Assembly (NCBI GenBank): GCA_041874725.1
Contig: CP097466.1
Location: forward strand, 558,001-622,000
Source: Duganella sp. BuS-21
GTDB taxonomy: Bacteria > Pseudomonadota > Gammaproteobacteria > Burkholderiales > Burkholderiaceae_D
DNA length: 64,000 bases
Direction: 5' to 3'
Shown: one piece after another, positions 1 to 8,475 of the stretch
Layout of the letters: each line of letters starts with the position of its first letter
Position numbering within the stretch: position 1 is the stretch's first letter
Position numbers and translations under genes: made by a program
The notes under the pieces: generated by a model
Seen by the model: only the letters and a program-made list of their open reading frames with translations
Database searches by the model: none
What the model was told of the DNA's origin: nothing

Positions 1-2
1 GC

Positions 3-959
3 CATGCGCGCGCATGGCGGGTCTTCGGAGTCGCGTTCGTGAAACGCGGCGAGCGGGAAGCGCAGCGCATCCGCGCCAGCCTGCTGGCGGCGCTCAACCA
101 CGACCTGCGCGCGCCGTTGGCGCGCATCGCCACCAGCGCCGCTTCCGGCTGGGCCGACCTGGCGGCGATGGAGGCCGAGGCGCGGCGCCAGCTGGAATGG
201 CTGTCCGATTTGCAGGAATGCGCGCGCTATGCGCTGCAGCCGCCGGAGTTGGCCGTGGCGGCGGCCTATCTGCACGCGATGATGCGGCATGTCACGCACG
301 ATGGCGCCGAACTGCCGGCGCTGGCCATGCTCGATGCGCGCCGTCTGACGCAGGTGCTGGCGCGGGTGCGCGAGCGCAGCGACGGCCAACTCGCGCTGCG
401 CGCGCGTCGCCTGCCCGGCGCGGTGGAGCTGGCGTTTCAGGCCGGCGCGCCCGATGGGCCGTGGAGCGAGGTCACGGCGTCGCTGGCGGACGCGCACATC
501 CTGCCGGGCGTGATGCTGGCGGCGCACCTGGTGCGCGCCATGGGCGGCGTGTTGGAGCAGAGCGGCGACGCGCTGCGCTTTTCCTTGCGTGCGCCGCTGG
601 CCGAGGAGCAGGACGCCATGCCGCCGACGCCGCATTTCGATTGGCCGGAGCCGTTCGGCAGCGGCCACGCGATTTTGCTGCTGGAGCCGCACCAGGCGAT
701 GCAGGACTACGTGAGCGAGGTGCTGGAGAGCGCGGAGTTCGACGTGCAGTACGAGCCGGGCGACCGTGATCCTGCGCTGATCCTGTGCGCCGACGAGAGC
801 GTGTGGGAGATGTGGCCGCGCGGCGCGGCGCCGCCGGTGCTGCTGCATGCGCTGACGCCGCCGCTGCGGCCCGAATATTTTGTCGAGGTGCTGTACAAGC
901 CGGCGCCGGCCGCGCAGTTGCTGTCGGCCTTGCGGCGGCGGCTGCAGATCAGGCTATAA
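3..959 (+). CDS. Sensor histidine kinase-like protein, 5' partial, degenerate
   Basis: The frame is open from the window edge, so the true start is probably upstream; the first usable start inside is GTG at 39. Counting from that GTG, a HisKA-type H-box (NHDLRAPLARI) places the phospho-accepting His at residue 21. The following ATPase region is short and no clear N-box or G-boxes are visible. The last ~100 residues look like a receiver fold, with a hydrophobic strand at the start and a YKP near the end, but no clear phospho-acceptor Asp. It is therefore probably the C-terminal part of a hybrid kinase with weak or lost ATPase and receiver activity. It converges on prmC with a 1-bp gap. Function beyond signalling is unknown. 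Confidence 0.75.
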   Translation, partial: HARAWRVFGVAFVKRGEREAQRIRASLLAALNHDLRAPLARIATSAASGWADLAAMEAEARRQLEWLSDLQECARYALQPPELAVAAAYLHAMMRHVTHDGAELPALAMLDARRLTQVLARVRERSDGQLALRARRLPGAVELAFQAGAPDGPWSEVTASLADAHILPGVMLAAHLVRAMGGVLEQSGDALRFSLRAPLAEEQDAMPPTPHFDWPEPFGSGHAILLLEPHQAMQDYVSEVLESAEFDVQYEPGDRDPALILCADESVWEMWPRGAAPPVLLHALTPPLRPEYFVEVLYKPAPAAQLLSALRRRLQIRL

Positions 960-960
960 C

Positions 961-1803
961 TCAGTTAGGGACTCTGCCGCCGCTGACGCGTTCGATGCCG
1001 GCCAGGTCGCGCCAGCTTTGCACCTCGGTGTAGCCGGCGTCCGACAGCAGCGCGCGCACTTGCGCCGACTGGTCGTAGCCGTGCTCCATCAACAGCCAGC
1101 CCTGCGATTTGAGGTGCGCCGGCGCACCGGCAATGATGGTGCGCAGCGCCGACAGGCCGTCGGCGTGGTCGGTCAATGCGCCCACCGGTTCGTAGCGCAG
1201 GTCGCCTTCGGACAGGTGGCGGTCGCCGCTGGCGATGTAGGGCGGATTGGAGGCGATGACGTCGAACGCTGCTGCGTCTGGTAGCGCGGCGTACCAGTCG
1301 CCTTGCAGGAAGCGCACGCGCGCGCCGTTGGCTTCGGCGTTGCGGCCGGCGACGGCCAGGGCGTCGGCGCTGACGTCGAGCGCGGTGACGTCGGCGTCTT
1401 TGCGGGTATGCGCCAGCGCGACCGCGATGGCGCCGCTGCCGGTGCCCATGTCCAGTACGCGGCCTTGCGCCGGCAGGCGCTCCAGCGTCAACTCGACCAG
1501 CAGTTCGGTGTCGGGACGCGGGATCAGCACGGCGCCGCTGACTTCAAACGGCAGGCCGAAAAATTCGCGCTGGCCGACGAGATAGGCGACCGGTTCGCCA
1601 TCGAGGCGGCGCTGCACCAGCGCGGCAAAGCGCTGCGCTTCCTGCGCATCCAGCGCGCGTTCGGATTGGGTGATCAGGGCGATGCGGTTCAGGTCCAGCG
1701 CGTGGCACAGCAGCACGCGGTAGTCCAGCGCGTCGAGCAGCGATTGCCGTTGCAGCGCGCCGATGGTCACGCCCGCGACGATGGCGCTAATGTCGGCGAT
1801 CAT
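961..1803 (-). CDS. prmC: Release factor glutamine methyltransferase PrmC (HemK)
   Basis: A 280-residue class I SAM-dependent methyltransferase that methylates the Gln of the GGQ motif in release factors. The SAM loop VLDMGTGSGAIAVAL is at residues 117-130 and the substrate-binding NPPY at 186-189. The N-terminal helical domain with the conserved YLVGQREFFGL segment precedes them. The start is ATG at 1801-1803, which overlaps the dsbB stop by 4 bp (ATGA), so the two are translationally coupled. Its target prfA lies upstream in the same leftward block. A longer open frame to 2028 exists but runs through dsbB and is not the gene. Confidence 0.95.
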   Translation of the reverse strand: MIADISAIVAGVTIGALQRQSLLDALDYRVLLCHALDLNRIALITQSERALDAQEAQRFAALVQRRLDGEPVAYLVGQREFFGLPFEVSGAVLIPRPDTELLVELTLERLPAQGRVLDMGTGSGAIAVALAHTRKDADVTALDVSADALAVAGRNAEANGARVRFLQGDWYAALPDAAAFDVIASNPPYIASGDRHLSEGDLRYEPVGALTDHADGLSALRTIIAGAPAHLKSQGWLLMEHGYDQSAQVRALLSDAGYTEVQSWRDLAGIERVSGGRVPN

Positions 1804-2273
1804 GCGCGCGCGCGGCGGATCAGCAGCCAGGCCAGCGCCAAAGTGAACAGGCCGAACCACAGGAACGACCACTGCGGAATCGACAGGCCGAACCACGGCG
1901 CGGTGGCGTCTTCGCACAGGCCGTCGGCCTTGAACAGGAAGGGCAGGTAGGTGGCGGTGGGCACCTTGTTGAGGAAGGTCTCGACCGGGTCGATGCCGCA
2001 GGACAGGCCCGGATGGGCGAGGATCCACAAATGCTTGCCGGCTGCGGCCAGGCCGCCCAGCGCCGCCAGCAGGCCGACGCTGGCCAGCGCCCTGGGCTTG
2101 CTGGTGTAGGCGCCGATCAGCGCGCAGATGCCGATGGCGATGAACAGATAGCGTTGGATCACGCAGTAAGGGCAGGGCAGCATGTCGAGGCCATGCTGCA
2201 GGTACAGGGCGACGCCGATCAGGCCGAAGGCGGCGAGGGCGATGGACAGCAGCAGGGAGCGGGTATGTATCAT
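1800..2273 (-). CDS. dsbB: Disulfide bond formation protein B (DsbB)
   Basis: Inner-membrane quinone reductase that reoxidises periplasmic DsbA. At 157 residues it has four predicted membrane helices. The first redox pair is CPYC (Cys34, Cys37) and the second periplasmic pair is Cys92 and Cys120, the pattern expected of the family. The start chosen is the ATG at 2271-2273, which places the first helix at the usual distance; an in-frame ATG at 2312 would add 13 polar residues and cannot be excluded. It sits between prfA and prmC and overlaps prmC by 4 bp. Its presence inside the prfA-prmC pair looks like operon packing, not function. Confidence 0.92.
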   Translation of the reverse strand: MIHTRSLLLSIALAAFGLIGVALYLQHGLDMLPCPYCVIQRYLFIAIGICALIGAYTSKPRALASVGLLAALGGLAAAGKHLWILAHPGLSCGIDPVETFLNKVPTATYLPFLFKADGLCEDATAPWFGLSIPQWSFLWFGLFTLALAWLLIRRARA

Positions 2274-2367
2274 GTGGTGATCCGTTGGGGGTGAGAGCGG
2301 CAATTTTCGCACAATGTTGTCAGCCTGGCCTTAGACGGCTCTTAATGTCAACCATCGGCGTATGCCC

Positions 2368-2396
2368 GGGGTCTGTCCCCGCAGGGGACAGACCCC
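2368..2396. repeat. Perfect 13-bp hairpin repeat between prfA and dsbB
   Basis: GGGGTCTGTCCCC at 2368-2380 is followed by a 3-nt loop and its exact reverse complement at 2384-2396. There is no T-run on either side. I recall this hairpin as a dispersed element in Oxalobacteraceae intergenic regions. It could stabilise or stop the prfA transcript before dsbB. Confidence 0.8.
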
Positions 2397-2408
2397 TTCG
2401 GCCTTGGC

Positions 2409-3485
2409 TTAATCGCCGAGCGCCGCCAGCAGCTCGGCCTGGTGCTCGGCGATCAGCGCGTTGGTCATCTCGGTCAGGTCGCCGTCCATGATGAAGTCCA
2501 GCTTGTACAAGGTCAGGTTGATGCGGTGGTCGGTCATGCGGCCTTGCGGGTAATTGTAGGTGCGGATCCGTTCGCTGCGGTCGCCCGAGCCGATCAGGCT
2601 CTTGCGGGTGGCCGCTTCCTTGGCCTGGGCCTCGCGCAGCTGCACGTCCTTGATGCGGGTGGCCAGCACCTTCATGGCCTGCGCCTTGTTCTTGTGCTGC
2701 GAGCGGTCGTCCTGGCACTCGACCACGATGCCGGTCGGCAGGTGGGTGATGCGCACGGCCGAATCGGTCTTGTTGATGTGCTGGCCGCCGGCGCCCGAGG
2801 CGCGGTAGGTGTCGATGCGCAGCTCGGACGGATTGATGTTGACGTCCTCGACTTCGTCGGCCTCCGGCATCACCGCCACCGTGCAGGCCGAGGTGTGGAT
2901 GCGGCCCTGGGTTTCAGTGGCCGGCACGCGCTGCACGCGGTGGCCGCCCGATTCGAACTTCAGCTTCGAGTAGACGCCGTTGCCGACCAGGCGCACGATC
3001 ACCTCGCGGTAGCCGCCCAGGTCGGACGAGGATTCCGACACCATCTCCACCTGCCAGCGGTTGCGCTCGGCGAAACGGCTGTACATGCGCAGCAGGTCGC
3101 CGGCGAACAGGGCCGACTCGTCGCCGCCGGTGCCGGCGCGGATTTCGAGGAAGATGTTGCGCTCGTCGTTGGCGTCCTTCGGCAGCAGCATTTTCTGCAG
3201 CTCCAGGTCGAGTTGCGCGGTGCGGCCCTTGGCCGCTTCGATTTCTTCCTGCGCGAAATCCTTCATATCGGGATCGGACAGCATCTCTTCGGCGGCGCCG
3301 ATGTCGCCCTGCGCTTCCTGGTAGGACTTGTAGACGGCCACCAGCGGGCCGATCTCGGCGTGCTCGCGGGTCATCTTGCGGTAGCTGTCCAGGTTATCGG
3401 TGGCGCCCTCGGACATCAGCAATTCATCGAGTTCGACCAGGCGGTTCGCCAGTTGATCGAGCTTGCCCAGCATGGATGGTTTCAT
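2409..3485 (-). CDS. prfA: Peptide chain release factor 1
   Basis: A 358-residue class I release factor that recognises UAA and UAG and triggers peptidyl-tRNA hydrolysis in the ribosome. The catalytic GGQ is at residues 233-235 within [15 protein letters not shown], and the RF1-type tripeptide PAT at 188-190 supports RF1 over RF2. Length and ends match the family. It follows hemA by 72 bp, the widely conserved hemA-prfA-prmC arrangement, here interrupted by dsbB. Confidence 0.98.
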   Translation of the reverse strand: MKPSMLGKLDQLANRLVELDELLMSEGATDNLDSYRKMTREHAEIGPLVAVYKSYQEAQGDIGAAEEMLSDPDMKDFAQEEIEAAKGRTAQLDLELQKMLLPKDANDERNIFLEIRAGTGGDESALFAGDLLRMYSRFAERNRWQVEMVSESSSDLGGYREVIVRLVGNGVYSKLKFESGGHRVQRVPATETQGRIHTSACTVAVMPEADEVEDVNINPSELRIDTYRASGAGGQHINKTDSAVRITHLPTGIVVECQDDRSQHKNKAQAMKVLATRIKDVQLREAQAKEAATRKSLIGSGDRSERIRTYNYPQGRMTDHRINLTLYKLDFIMDGDLTEMTNALIAEHQAELLAALGD

Positions 3486-3557
3486 AGCGTATTCTGGAAA
3501 GGTGAAACGGATGCCGCGCGGATGGCGGCGGAAGAGAGTAAAACGGGATGCTGGCCG

Positions 3558-4832
3558 CTAACGGCGGCCGCGGAACATCTGTGGCAGCAGTTCGGCCAGA
3601 TGGGCGCGTTCTTCGCCCTGCGCACGGTGCAGCGCCTGCTGCGGCCCGTGCATGAATTTCGCGGTCAGGCCCTTGGACAGGGCTTCCAGCACGGCGTCGA
3701 TGTCATCGCCCCGGGCCAGCATTTTGCGTGCGCGTTCGAGTTCCAGCTGGCGCAGCGCTTCGCCGTTTTCCTGCAGGCTTTGGATCACCGGCACCACGGC
3801 GCGGTCGTCGATCCAGTGCATAAAGGATTGCACCCGGGTTTCAATGATGGCTTCGGCCTGGGCCACGGCGGCCTGGCGGTTTTCCATGCCGGCCTGCACC
3901 ACTTTGCCGAGGTCGTCCACGGTGTACAGGAAGATGTCGTTGAGGCGCGCCACTTCCGGTTCGATATCGCGCGGCACGGCCAGGTCGACCATGAACATCG
4001 GCTTGTGGCGACGGGCCTTGATGGCGCGCTCCACCATCCCGAGGCCGATCAGCGGCAGCGAGGAGGCGGTGCAGGAAATCACGATGTCGTACTGGTGCAG
4101 CCGGTCTTGCAGCTCGGCCAGGCGGATGGCGCGGCCGCCGAAGCGGTGCGCCAATTCCTCGCCGCGATCGAGCGTGCGGTTGGCGATGGTGATGGACTTG
4201 GGATTCTGCGCCGCGAAGTGGGTGGCGCACAATTCGATCATCTCGCCGGCGCCGATGAACAGCACGTTCTGTTCGGCGATCTTGTCGAAGATGCGCTGCG
4301 ACAGGCGCACGGCGGCGGCCGCCATCGAGACGCTGTGGGCGCCGATTTCGGTCGAGCTGCGCACTTCCTTGGCGACCGAGAACGAGCGCTGGAACAGCTG
4401 GTGCAGATAGGTGCCGAGGCCGCCCGCTTCATCGGCGGTGCGGATGGCGTCCTTGATCTGGCCGAGGATCTGGGTTTCGCCCAGCACCATGGAATCGAGC
4501 CCGGAGGCGACGCGGAAGGTGTGGCGCACGGCGTCGTGCTGCGGCAGCATGTACAGGTGCGGGCGCAGTTCGGCGTAGTTGAGCTTGTGGAAATCGGCCA
4601 GGAAATGGGCGCCGGCGTCGAGCGGGTCGGGCACATGGCTGGCGGCGTACAACTCGGTGCGGTTGCAGGTCGAGAGGATGGCCGCTTCGTCGGAGCCGCG
4701 ATGGTCGATCCGTTCGAACCACGAGCGCGCCGCCACCACCGCCTGACCCAACTGCTCAGGGGCAAACGCCAGCTGCTCGCGTAGCGAGACCGGTGCGGTG
4801 GTGTGATTGAGGCCGACGGCAAGCAGCTGCAT
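3558..4832 (-). CDS. hemA: Glutamyl-tRNA reductase
   Basis: A 424-residue enzyme that reduces glutamyl-tRNA(Glu) to glutamate-1-semialdehyde with NADPH, the first committed step of C5 tetrapyrrole synthesis. The N-terminal GLNHTTAP signature and the catalytic Cys56 in [10 protein letters not shown] are intact. The NADPH loop is LFIGAGEMI and the C-terminal dimerisation helix is present. It is the first gene of the leftward hemA-prfA-dsbB-prmC block. Confidence 0.98.
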   Translation of the reverse strand: MQLLAVGLNHTTAPVSLREQLAFAPEQLGQAVVAARSWFERIDHRGSDEAAILSTCNRTELYAASHVPDPLDAGAHFLADFHKLNYAELRPHLYMLPQHDAVRHTFRVASGLDSMVLGETQILGQIKDAIRTADEAGGLGTYLHQLFQRSFSVAKEVRSSTEIGAHSVSMAAAAVRLSQRIFDKIAEQNVLFIGAGEMIELCATHFAAQNPKSITIANRTLDRGEELAHRFGGRAIRLAELQDRLHQYDIVISCTASSLPLIGLGMVERAIKARRHKPMFMVDLAVPRDIEPEVARLNDIFLYTVDDLGKVVQAGMENRQAAVAQAEAIIETRVQSFMHWIDDRAVVPVIQSLQENGEALRQLELERARKMLARGDDIDAVLEALSKGLTAKFMHGPQQALHRAQGEERAHLAELLPQMFRGRR

Positions 4833-4926
4833 TTCGGGTCCAGACGATAATTATGCGGTCATTATACCGTGACTACCCTGGTGTTGCCCGGCGGACTGCC
4901 TAAAGCTATAGCAGTCATCATCGTCA

Positions 4927-5616
4927 TCAGGCGCCCAGCTTTTCCAGGCGGTAGCCGTAGCTGTAGACCGGCACCAGGCGGAAGCCGTTTTCCGGTTTGA
5001 GTTGCAGTTTGTTGCGCACGCGCGAGACGTGGGTGTCCATGGTGCGCGAGGGGATGGCGGTTTCGCGGATCCAGACCGCTTCATGAATATACGCGCGCGA
5101 CAGCGGTCGGCCGATGTTGCGGAAAAATAACAGGGCCAGATAGAACTCTTTGTGCGTGACATCCAGCACGATGCCGTCCATCAGCAAGCGGCCGGGCCGC
5201 GTTTCGAAGATATATTGTCCGAATTGCAATTGCTCGGCGCCGTTCTGGGCCGGGTAGGCGCGGCGCAGCAGCGCTTGCACGCGGGCCACCATCTCGCTGC
5301 GGCGCAGCGGCTTGATCATGTAATCGTCGGCGCCGGCGGCCAGGCCGGCCACGATGTCGTCCTCGCCGGAGCTGGTGGTGAGGAACAGCACCGGCGCGTT
5401 GTCGGGCAGCTTTTCTTTGGCGCGTCGCAGGACTTCGGTGCCGCTCATGTCGACCACCTGCCAGTCCAGGATCAGCATGTCATAGCTGTCCTTGCGCAAC
5501 TGTGCCAGCACGTCTCTTGACGTCTGGAAACTGTGACAGATGTGGCCGGCCGAGGTCAGGACCTGGCAGATTAATTCCGCCTGGCTGCGGTCGTTGTCGA
5601 GTACGGCGATTCTCAT
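4927..5616 (-). CDS. OmpR-family response regulator (orphan)
   Basis: A 229-residue two-domain regulator. The receiver (about 1-118) has the acidic pocket residues D7 and D9, the phospho-acceptor Asp51 in MLILDWQ and Lys102 in MIKPL. A C-terminal winged-helix DNA-binding domain (about 130-228) ends with the usual YGYRLE. No sensor kinase is adjacent; the degenerate kinase at the left end is 4 kb away, so pairing is unknown. It is divergent from the gene at 5854, with about 237 bp between them. Confidence 0.93.
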   Translation of the reverse strand: MRIAVLDNDRSQAELICQVLTSAGHICHSFQTSRDVLAQLRKDSYDMLILDWQVVDMSGTEVLRRAKEKLPDNAPVLFLTTSSGEDDIVAGLAAGADDYMIKPLRRSEMVARVQALLRRAYPAQNGAEQLQFGQYIFETRPGRLLMDGIVLDVTHKEFYLALLFFRNIGRPLSRAYIHEAVWIRETAIPSRTMDTHVSRVRNKLQLKPENGFRLVPVYSYGYRLEKLGA

Positions 5617-5853
5617 ACTGCTGCCTGCTGGAAAATGTTAAGGAGAAGTCACTCCGAATATAACAGAGATTCACAAAATCATTAGCAAAACAGCTAATTT
5701 ATTTTTTATATGGACACTATAGTTGTGGGTGTGGCAAGCATTTAACTCTGCGTGCGCGCCTATGCTGCCGTTACAAGGTACACTGGAAAAACACCGATTT
5801 CAATGCAGAAGTTGAAAAATAGCAAGAATGCCCAACGGGGGCGAGGAGGTCTC
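5617..5853. other. AT-rich divergent intergenic region
   Basis: This region between the response regulator and the hydrophobic protein gene is clearly AT-richer than its surroundings around 5670-5730. It contains the inverted repeat ATTAGC (5681-5686) and GCTAAT (5693-5698) followed by a T-rich tract. Promoters for both divergent genes must lie here, but I cannot assign boxes with confidence. Confidence 0.4.
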
Positions 5854-6366
5854 ATGGGCAACAAAAAAGACACAAATTGGACGCTGGTGCCGGCCTCGGA
5901 ACGTGACATTGCCGCTGTGCGGGAGCGCTGCCGGCAGCTGGTGCGGCGCCGCGCGATGGTGTCGGCCGGGGTGGCGGCGGTGCCGATTCCGGGCCTCGAT
6001 GTGGTGTCCGATTTGCGCCTGTTTGCGTTGTTAATTGACGATATCAATCAGGAATTCGGTCTTTCCGAACAGCAAATTGAACGCCTGAAGCCGAAATTCC
6101 GCCTGATCGCTTACGAAGCGGCGATCGGCGTGGGCGGTATGTTGGTGGGAAAACTGGTGACACGGGAAGTGGTGATGCAGGTGTTGCGGCGCACCGGGTT
6201 CAAGCTGGTGGCCCGTCAGGCCACCAAGCTGGTGCCGCTGGCCGGACAGATGGCCTCGGCGGGAATCGGCTTTTTCGCCTTCCGCCAGATCGGCTACCAG
6301 CACGTGGAAGCCTGCGCCAAGGTGGCGCAGGAGTTGGTGTTGGCCGGCGTGCACCAGCCCGCGTGA
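5854..6366 (+). CDS. Hypothetical hydrophobic protein, DUF697-like
   Basis: A 170-residue protein. After a charged N-terminus it contains a segment VSAGVAAVPIPGLDVVSDL, of a kind also seen in DUF697/EcsC-like proteins, and two further hydrophobic stretches (about 90-110 and 125-150), so it is probably membrane-associated. The ATG at 5854 follows AGGAGGT (5844-5850) closely; in-frame ATGs at 5803 and further upstream lack such a site. It is convergent with minE, almost touching it. No specific function can be assigned. Confidence 0.8.
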   Translation: MGNKKDTNWTLVPASERDIAAVRERCRQLVRRRAMVSAGVAAVPIPGLDVVSDLRLFALLIDDINQEFGLSEQQIERLKPKFRLIAYEAAIGVGGMLVGKLVTREVVMQVLRRTGFKLVARQATKLVPLAGQMASAGIGFFAFRQIGYQHVEACAKVAQELVLAGVHQPA

Positions 6367-6618
6367 TTACGCGTCCGGCAGCACCACGTTGACGTCCAGC
6401 ACTTCCAGGTTGCCCTGGCGGTCGAGCGAGATCTTGATGTCGTCGGCGTTGACCTTGGTGTATTTGGAAATCACCTCGATCAGTTCCTTGTGCAGCGCCG
6501 GCAGGAAGTCCGGGCCGGCGCGGCCGCTGCGCTCGCGCGCGATGATGATCTGCAGCCGTTCCTTTGCCGCGGTCGCGGTTTTCGGTTTAGTCGGAAACAG
6601 GAAAGAAAGCAGTGCCAT
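6367..6618 (-). CDS. minE: Cell division topological specificity factor MinE
   Basis: An 83-residue protein that stimulates the MinD ATPase and drives pole-to-pole oscillation so that FtsZ rings form only at midcell. The N-terminal amphipathic membrane-targeting segment, the anti-MinCD region ([13 protein letters not shown]) and the C-terminal topological domain ending in VNVVLPDA are all recognisable. It starts 2 bp after minD stops and is the last gene of minC-minD-minE. Confidence 0.97.
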   Translation of the reverse strand: MALLSFLFPTKPKTATAAKERLQIIIARERSGRAGPDFLPALHKELIEVISKYTKVNADDIKISLDRQGNLEVLDVNVVLPDA

Positions 6619-6620
6619 GG

Positions 6621-7436
6621 TTACTTGCTCCCAAAGATACGCTGCAGCAGGCCTGGCTTTTCATAATTGGTAAAGCGCAACGGCAGTTCCTGGCCGAGGA
6701 AGCGCGAGACCACGTCTTCGTAGGCTTCCGCAACATCGGTGCCCTTGAAGTGAATCGCAGGATTACCCTGGTTCGAAGCATGCAGCACCGATTCCGATTC
6801 CGGAATGATGCCGATCAGTGGAATGCGCAAAATCTCTTGCACATCTTCGTAGGACAGCATTTCGTCCGCTTCCACGCGTTTCGGCGAGTAGCGGGTGATC
6901 AGCAGGTGTTCCTTGACCGGCTCGCCGCCGGTCTGGGCGCGGCGCGACTTGGCCTGGATGATGCCGAGGATGCGGTCCGAGTCACGCACCGACGAGACTT
7001 CCGGGTTGGTGACGATGATGGCTTCGTCGGCGAAGGTCAGCGCCATCAGCGCGCCGTGCTCGATGCCGGCCGGCGAATCGCAGATGATGAACTCGAAGCC
7101 CATGTTGATCAGTTCGTGCAGCACGACTTCCACGCCGTCTTCGGACAGCGCGTCTTTGTCGCGCGTCTGCGAAGCCGGCAGGATGAACAGGTTGTCGCAA
7201 TGCTTGTCCTTGATCAGCGCCTGGGTCAGGCTGGCCTCTTTATTGATCACATTGATCAGGTCGTACACCACGCGGCGTTCGCAACCCATGATCAGGTCCA
7301 GGTTACGCAGGCCGACGTCGAAGTCGATGACGGCGGTCTTGTGGCCGCGCATGGCCAGGCCGGTGGAGAAGCTGGCGCTGGACGTCGTTTTACCTACACC
7401 GCCCTTGCCGGACGTTACAACAATGATTCTTGCCAC
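6621..7436 (-). CDS. minD: Septum site-determining ATPase MinD
   Basis: A 271-residue ParA/MinD-type ATPase. The deviant Walker A KGGVGKTT is at residues 10-17, and the C-terminal amphipathic membrane-targeting helix ends in LLQRIFGSK. It binds membrane in the ATP state, recruits MinC and is released by MinE. It lies between minC and minE in the canonical order. Confidence 0.98.
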   Translation of the reverse strand: MARIIVVTSGKGGVGKTTSSASFSTGLAMRGHKTAVIDFDVGLRNLDLIMGCERRVVYDLINVINKEASLTQALIKDKHCDNLFILPASQTRDKDALSEDGVEVVLHELINMGFEFIICDSPAGIEHGALMALTFADEAIIVTNPEVSSVRDSDRILGIIQAKSRRAQTGGEPVKEHLLITRYSPKRVEADEMLSYEDVQEILRIPLIGIIPESESVLHASNQGNPAIHFKGTDVAEAYEDVVSRFLGQELPLRFTNYEKPGLLQRIFGSK

Positions 7437-7462
7437 GAATAATCCTTTTCAGAGTGCTGTGC

Positions 7463-8278
7463 TTAAGCGCGGTTGGCAGTATTGACAGATAGTATATCGA
7501 TTCGGTCGCCGACCAAGCGAATTTGCGTCGGCGAGCGCGCATATTCCTGTGGGAAACCGTCTTCAAACGTGCTGTAGACGCCGGCGATGGAGACCAGTTC
7601 CGGCGCCATGTTGAGGGCGAAAATACGGGCCTGGGCATTGCCCGAGGCGCCGGCCAGGGCGCGGCCGTTGAGCGTGTTGTACACGTGGATGCTGCCGTCG
7701 GCGATGATTTCGGCGCCGTTGTTGACCACGGCGGTCACCACCAGGTCGCAGCCGCGCGCGTAGATGCGCTGGCCGGCGCGTACCGGGGTGTCGATGATCA
7801 TGACTTCGGTGCCGTGCGGTGCGGCGGCGGGCGGCTGGGCCTGGGCGGCGGCGATTGCGGGGGCCGAGGCCGGAGCAGGAGCAGACGCAGACGCAGGAGC
7901 AGACGCAGGCGCTGGCTTGGCTGCAGGCGCTTGCTCGGCTTCGTCGCGCGGTTTGGCGGCGGCGGTTTCCAGGCTCAGGCCGTGGGCGGCGATGTCGGCC
8001 GCCATGGACAGCGGCGCGTTGCGCACGGCGACCGGATTGAGGCGGTATTTTTTCAGCAGGGCGATCAGGCCGCCCCAGTCGATGGCGGCGCAATCGTCCG
8101 GCAGCGCGGCGACGTCGATCACGGCCAGGTCGTCTTCAAAGAAGTCGGGCGTGCCGCCGGTCATTTTGGCCAGCGCGGCATCGAGGGCGACGCTGTCGGA
8201 CGTCGCCAGAATGGCGGACACGGCGACGACGGTGGAAATCTTGATTTCTATGGGCTTTTGAAACAGGCTCTTGGACAT
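7463..8278 (-). CDS. minC: Septum site-determining protein MinC with long Ala-rich linker
   Basis: A 271-residue FtsZ-polymerisation inhibitor recruited by MinD. The N-terminal domain (about 1-105) is followed by an unusually long Ala/Pro/Ser linker (about 115-155) made of near-repeats of APASAPAS. The C-terminal beta-helix domain (about 160-265) contains [16 protein letters not shown]. The family in enterics is about 230 residues, so most of the extra length is linker. First gene of minCDE. Confidence 0.96.
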   Translation of the reverse strand: MSKSLFQKPIEIKISTVVAVSAILATSDSVALDAALAKMTGGTPDFFEDDLAVIDVAALPDDCAAIDWGGLIALLKKYRLNPVAVRNAPLSMAADIAAHGLSLETAAAKPRDEAEQAPAAKPAPASAPASASAPAPASAPAIAAAQAQPPAAAPHGTEVMIIDTPVRAGQRIYARGCDLVVTAVVNNGAEIIADGSIHVYNTLNGRALAGASGNAQARIFALNMAPELVSIAGVYSTFEDGFPQEYARSPTQIRLVGDRIDILSVNTANRA

Positions 8279-8352
8279 GGGCGACAGTATCAGTGGTTAT
8301 CCGCGCGCGCATGCGCGGGCAACAGCATTCTACTGTAAAAATGTCGCCGGAA

Positions 8353-8433
8353 CGTCGTTCCCGCGCAAGCGGGAACCCATAATCATGGGCCGGCGGAGGC
8401 GGCGTATGGATTCCCGCCTGCGCGGGAATGACG
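8353..8433. repeat. Dispersed double-hairpin repeat, copy 1
   Basis: Between minC and metE. It consists of a TTCCCGC..GCGGGAA hairpin, a CCAT..ATGG pair and a second TTCCCGC..GCGGGAA hairpin ending GGGAATGAC. The same architecture occurs at about 13278, 16201 and 50028. The right end is followed by about three imperfect tandem copies of a ~20-bp unit (CGGGAATGACGGTGATTGGG-like, 8423-8478) that run into the metE stop codon. Confidence 0.8.
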
Positions 8434-8475
8434 GTGATTGGGCGGGAATGACGCTGATTGCGGAAACGACGCTGA

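Noticed and set aside
2442..4784. Long open frame on the plus strand opposite prfA and hemA
   Set aside because: It is antisense to two certain genes, rich in His, Gln and Ala without motifs; a GC-rich codon shadow.
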